This document shows, piece by piece, positions 20,571 through 23,478 of a DNA stretch of 23,478 bases. The DNA lies in NCBI GenBank assembly GCA_035528905.1, contig DATKXU010000074.1, positions 1 to 23,478 on the forward strand. The letters are read 5' to 3'. How positions within the stretch are numbered: the stretch's first letter is position 1; the number at the start of each line of letters is the position of its first letter. The notes beneath the pieces are model-generated. The model saw nothing but the letters and a program-made list of their open reading frames with translations, did not search any database and had not been told where the DNA came from. Source of the stretch: DATKXU01 sp035528905 (GTDB lineage Bacteria > Armatimonadota > UBA5829 > DTJY01). The translations under genes were made by a program, and so were the position numbers.

Positions 20571-22805
20571 CTATCGAACCAGGCGCACCCAGCCGAAGTC
20601 AATCGGGCGCTTGGGCTCCCCAACGCCCTTGCCCCACATCGAGGCCAGCCAGTCGTCTCCGTACCAGCCTTCGACAACGACGGCCAGGCCGACGCTCGTC
20701 CCATCTCTTGGCTGCGCGGGCTTTATCTCCTCCCAAGGGATTGCCATCTCGTAGGTCGTCTCGTTCCCCGAGTGGGCCGCTTTGAAGGGAATCGTCAGCA
20801 GACCTCCATACCACCCTTGCGGGGTGCGAATCCTGTACAGAAACGACTCCCCATCCCGCAGCTTCGCTACCAGTTCCTGATCGTTGTAGGAATAGACGCT
20901 GCCGGGGACGGCGTCATGCGCCGCGTCAATCCCGACTCTGACGTTCCCTGACCTGGTCGTTTTGGTTGCTGCGCAGGCAAGATAGAGGAACTTCGAGTCC
21001 CAGGCGGTCGCAAATCGCGCGGGCGGTGCCTCGCCCGGTATCGGAATCCACTCCGCGCCGCTCCAATCGCTGAGGTCGCCATCAATCTGGAAAGGAGTCG
21101 CGGCTAAGCGGGCCGGCGCCTCCACCGCGAGCTGGAATTCGTACTCGCCGGATGCCCTGCCATCCCTCACGACGTATGCCTTGCACGGATACACACCGGG
21201 CTTCGCGTCCGCAGGGGCCTTGACCTCCAGCTTCCACCTGGATTCGCCAGGCCGGAGCGTCCCGGCGCCGGTATCGGCGCACGTCCATCCAGCAGGCAGC
21301 TCGAGCTTCGGAGACGCCGAGATCGGCTTGGAGGCCAGATTGAGCACTATCATCTCCACCTTCGCAAGAGATGAACCGCGCGCGCCTGCCTTCAATATCG
21401 CACGGGTGAGCTGCACCGGCTCCACTACCTCGATGTATCGGGTGAAGGCCGCGCCGTCCGCCCTTTGCGCCGTCAGCGGATGCGGCCTCGGAGATGCCGA
21501 GCCAGCGGGCGCGCGGAAGATGAAGCTGCCGTCGTTCTTGCCCGGCCTGACCGTCCAGCCATTCGGAACCGCCCATTCGACCTTCCCGATGGAAGAGGCC
21601 GCCGACGGGTCGAGACTCAACTCAAAGTCCGTCTCGGGGAAGACGACATGCGGCCCGCGCAGCGTCAGCTCCCTCGACAGGGAATCGCGCCGCCAAAGCT
21701 GGACCTGCCTGAAGCTCTCGTATTTGGGCTTCGGCTTGGGTTCGCTGGTCGTGAGCCCCATACCCGCGTCAGGATTCGATGCCGGCGGGAGCCAGCCGCC
21801 CCAATCATTCAGCGTGTGCAGAAGAACATGGGTGACATAAGGATACTGAGCAGCCAGGGAGACTCCATCCATGGGGAGCTTTTCGGCGCCGGGGCCGATG
21901 CCGTAGGTCGTGGAATTGGTCTTTCGCGACTCCGGATTCCATGTGTACTCATTGATCCACAGGCCGCAGTCCAGGTCGCCGTACCGGACGCACAAGGCGC
22001 GCAGAGCTTCGGTCCAGGGAATGTCCATCCCTGCTTCGTCGGAATATGGATGGTAGCTGATGGCCTCGAAGGCATCCTTCCCGACAGTGGCGTAAATCGC
22101 CTCCATGAAGCCTGTGTTGAATACGCTGAGCGAGCCCGCGGCGAGCACTGCATCGGGATTGCCCCGTTTCAGCCCGTCGTGAACGGCCTTGAGGGTGCGT
22201 GCATAATGCACCGGATCGCCGCCGGGTCTGTGCCAGATGATGCGCCCACTCTTGTCACGCAGAAGCACCGTGCCTGCCATGCCGTCCGGCTCGTTCCACC
22301 ATTCGTAGCAGCGAACCTTTCCCTTGTAGCGGCGGGCCAACGCCTCCGCCCAGTTGGAGAGGTCTTTGAGGCACTCGTCCTTCGGGAGATCAAGGTAGAC
22401 GAAGGGGATTTCCAGTTCCCTCGCCTGCTCCTCGTCGTCCGGGCGGGTAATTCGCGCCCAGGCCGGCGAGCCGATGATGGTGAACTCGAAATCCACGCCG
22501 CGGTCGTACCAGAAGTTGATCAGGTTGTCGCTCAGGGTCCAGTCGTATGTGCCGCGGACCTTCTCGACGTCCCGCCAGTTTACGCCCACGCGCGTCATGT
22601 TCATGTCAAGGTCACCCAGATAGGCGAGCAGTTTGCTCCCGAATCCGGCGTAGTCGCCGAAATCGGTGCCGTCTTCGCCGATGACGATCTTCATCGCCTG
22701 TTTCTGCGCCGGGAACGTGACCGGTCCGCCGTCGGCAGCCCGCGCAGCATTGGCGAAGAGAAGAAGCCCGAGGATGACCGCCGCCCTCGCGTAACGTCTC
22801 GTCAA
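20571..22805 (-). CDS. Secreted clan GH-A glycosidase (GH39/GH5-like) with CBM9-like C-terminus
   Basis: The product has 744 residues. A TTG at 22805 (or the adjacent TTG at 22808) is proposed as start because AGGAGG (22819-22814) lies 8 (or 5) nt upstream and the product then opens with a clean signal peptide, TRRYARAAVILGLLLFANAA. The ATG at 22832 has a weaker site. The barrel runs to about residue 360: WWNEPDG holds the acid/base candidate E172, and LWINEYTW holds the nucleophile candidate E286, as in retaining GH-A enzymes. Beta-sandwich repeats follow (about 370-565). A C-terminal CBM9-like domain comes last, starting FQIDGDLSDWSGAEW. The substrate is likely a xylan- or mannan-type glycan but is not determined. 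Confidence 0.85.
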   Translation of the reverse strand: MTRRYARAAVILGLLLFANAARAADGGPVTFPAQKQAMKIVIGEDGTDFGDYAGFGSKLLAYLGDLDMNMTRVGVNWRDVEKVRGTYDWTLSDNLINFWYDRGVDFEFTIIGSPAWARITRPDDEEQARELEIPFVYLDLPKDECLKDLSNWAEALARRYKGKVRCYEWWNEPDGMAGTVLLRDKSGRIIWHRPGGDPVHYARTLKAVHDGLKRGNPDAVLAAGSLSVFNTGFMEAIYATVGKDAFEAISYHPYSDEAGMDIPWTEALRALCVRYGDLDCGLWINEYTWNPESRKTNSTTYGIGPGAEKLPMDGVSLAAQYPYVTHVLLHTLNDWGGWLPPASNPDAGMGLTTSEPKPKPKYESFRQVQLWRRDSLSRELTLRGPHVVFPETDFELSLDPSAASSIGKVEWAVPNGWTVRPGKNDGSFIFRAPAGSASPRPHPLTAQRADGAAFTRYIEVVEPVQLTRAILKAGARGSSLAKVEMIVLNLASKPISASPKLELPAGWTCADTGAGTLRPGESRWKLEVKAPADAKPGVYPCKAYVVRDGRASGEYEFQLAVEAPARLAATPFQIDGDLSDWSGAEWIPIPGEAPPARFATAWDSKFLYLACAATKTTRSGNVRVGIDAAHDAVPGSVYSYNDQELVAKLRDGESFLYRIRTPQGWYGGLLTIPFKAAHSGNETTYEMAIPWEEIKPAQPRDGTSVGLAVVVEGWYGDDWLASMWGKGVGEPKRPIDFGWVRLVR

Positions 22806-23030
22806 CAATTGTTCCTCCTGCTTTCGGGACATATCGAAGTGCGTCTCCCGGCTAGGAAAGCGAATCGGCCCGCGGGCGACAACTGCCCCCTACTACTTAT
22901 GACAACGCCGGGACCGGAAAGTTCTGAGTAATAGCAGAGCCGGGAGAGCGTCCGACCCGCACACTATATCGTTTGACGACGCTTCAATAATAAACGATTC
23001 ACGGGATCGAGGAAAAGTTCAATACTGAGG

Positions 23031-23060
23031 ATGACAAACCGCCGCCTGCGGGTGTAGAAT
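23031..23060 (+). promoter_or_regulatory. Sigma70-type promoter for the phosphatase-family gene
   Basis: ATGACA (23031-23036) and TAGAAT (23055-23060) are 18 bp apart, each one mismatch from consensus. The implied leader is about 150 nt. Confidence 0.6.
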
Positions 23061-23091
23061 CTATGCCGTGCGCGCTATGCGGACGAGGTCC

Positions 23092-23117
23092 TCGCGGCCC
23101 GAACTGCCGGGCCGCGA
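23092..23117 (+). other. Strong leader hairpin upstream of the phosphatase-family gene
   Basis: TCGCGGCCCG and CGGGCCGCGA form a perfect 10-bp stem with loop AACTGC. No T-tract follows, so it is not a classical terminator. It may stabilise the mRNA or act in attenuation. Confidence 0.5.
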
Positions 23118-23217
23118 AAGAGTGGGATATGGGAGTAACGTCAAGCAACGCCCAACTTGGAACTCTTGCTCGTTACACATTACGAGCGGCCGATCACTAC
23201 ATCAGAATGGAGGAATC

Positions 23218-23478
23218 GTGGATTTGACGAAACGCATGCTTCTTGTATTGGCTATCGCCCTGATATCGCTGAGCCGGGTGTGCCTCGGAGCAGATGGCGA
23301 GCCCGTCGAGCTGAAGGTCATGACGTACAACATCGGGGGGGCCTCGCCGATCCCGCTCGGACTGCCTGAGATCGCCAAGATCGCTGAGCAGATCAAGGCG
23401 GAGAATGTTGACATCGTGGGTCTACAGGAAGTGGATCTGTGGACGAACTGGGAGAAATGGCGCAGCGGCCTGGACATG
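23218..23478 (+). CDS. Secreted endonuclease/exonuclease/phosphatase-family protein, cut by window end
   Basis: Only the first 87 codons are present. A GTG at 23218 follows GGAGGA closely; a TTG at 23224 is an alternative with more normal spacing. A signal peptide (TKRMLLVLAIALISLSRVCL) is followed by LKVMTYNIGG and then ADGE-free core residues ending in ENVDIVGLQEVD. TYNI and LQEVD are the first two metal/phosphate-binding motifs of the DNase I-like fold, supplying the Asn and Glu. The family includes nucleases, inositol-phosphate and sphingomyelin phosphodiesterases. Export and glycosidase neighbours suggest a secreted phosphodiesterase or nuclease. The C-terminal catalytic His/Asp motifs lie outside the window. 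Confidence 0.85.
   Translation, partial: MDLTKRMLLVLAIALISLSRVCLGADGEPVELKVMTYNIGGASPIPLGLPEIAKIAEQIKAENVDIVGLQEVDLWTNWEKWRSGLDM

Larger units (their letters stand above)
22833..23217. other. Divergent intergenic region with inverted repeats
   Basis: This region separates the minus-strand GH-A gene from the plus-strand phosphatase-family gene. It contains two 10-bp arms (TCTCCCGGCT at 22844-22853 and AGCCGGGAGA at 22938-22947), a GCCCGCGGGC palindrome (22868-22877), and ATCGTTT-N17-AAACGAT (22968-22998). It also contains a plus-strand promoter and a leader hairpin, listed separately. No coding sequence is recognised and no clear minus-strand promoter was found. Confidence 0.5.

Noticed and set aside
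21465..22931. Plus-strand open frame of 488 codons over the GH-A-clan gene
   Set aside because: It is antisense to a gene with catalytic motifs and a signal peptide, and has no family features of its own.

Overview
The window is a GC-rich bacterial chromosome segment. It is dense in glycan-handling genes and contains a DUF4190/pilin-like protein, a short-leader c-di-GMP riboswitch and families of short dispersed intergenic repeats. Together these resemble uncultured, polysaccharide-degrading bacteria of the Armatimonadota/Planctomycetota type. That placement is an inference from gene content; no rRNA or other taxonomic marker is present.

Layout. (1) 0.3-2.8 kb, plus strand: a clear sigma70-type promoter, a Gfo/Idh/MocA oxidoreductase, a composite inverted repeat, a bacterial translin-family protein and a HEAT-like lipoprotein. 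(2) 2.8-8.75 kb, minus strand: a gene remnant with its middle missing and a frameshift, a DUF4190/pilin-like membrane protein with its own promoter, then a transcription unit of a secreted GH38 alpha-mannosidase followed by a uronate-isomerase-like amidohydrolase. (3) 8.9-12.2 kb, minus strand: an AT-richer zinc-ribbon methyltransferase, a MerR-like/coiled-coil protein overlapping parB by 4 nt, parB with a parS-like site inside it, and a one-gene unit in which a sigma28-like promoter and a c-di-GMP-I (GEMM) riboswitch with terminator precede a FlgM-family anti-sigma factor. A GNAT acetyltransferase remnant lies divergently. (4) 12.35-15.5 kb, plus strand: a large GH106-like glycosidase without a signal peptide. 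(5) 15.5-17.3 kb, minus strand: an AT-richer three-gene cassette (TIGR04255 family, HicB-like, HicA-like) with overlapping genes, a palindrome at the likely transcription start and near-identical 21-bp inverted repeats on its flanks. (6) 17.3-22.8 kb, minus strand: two secreted TIM-barrel-type glycosidase-like proteins. (7) The plus-strand start of a secreted endonuclease/exonuclease/phosphatase-family protein, cut by the window end.

Working together. The GH38, GH106-like, GH-A-clan and DUF6259-like proteins, with the uronate-isomerase-like and Gfo/Idh/MocA enzymes, fit a scavenger of complex heteroglycans: secreted enzymes trim the polymer, and cytoplasmic enzymes finish oligosaccharides and interconvert sugars. 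The parB region is a housekeeping segregation locus, though no parA is in view. The most system-like novelties are the three-gene HicAB-like cassette, the riboswitch-controlled FlgM unit and the RacA-like partner coupled to parB.
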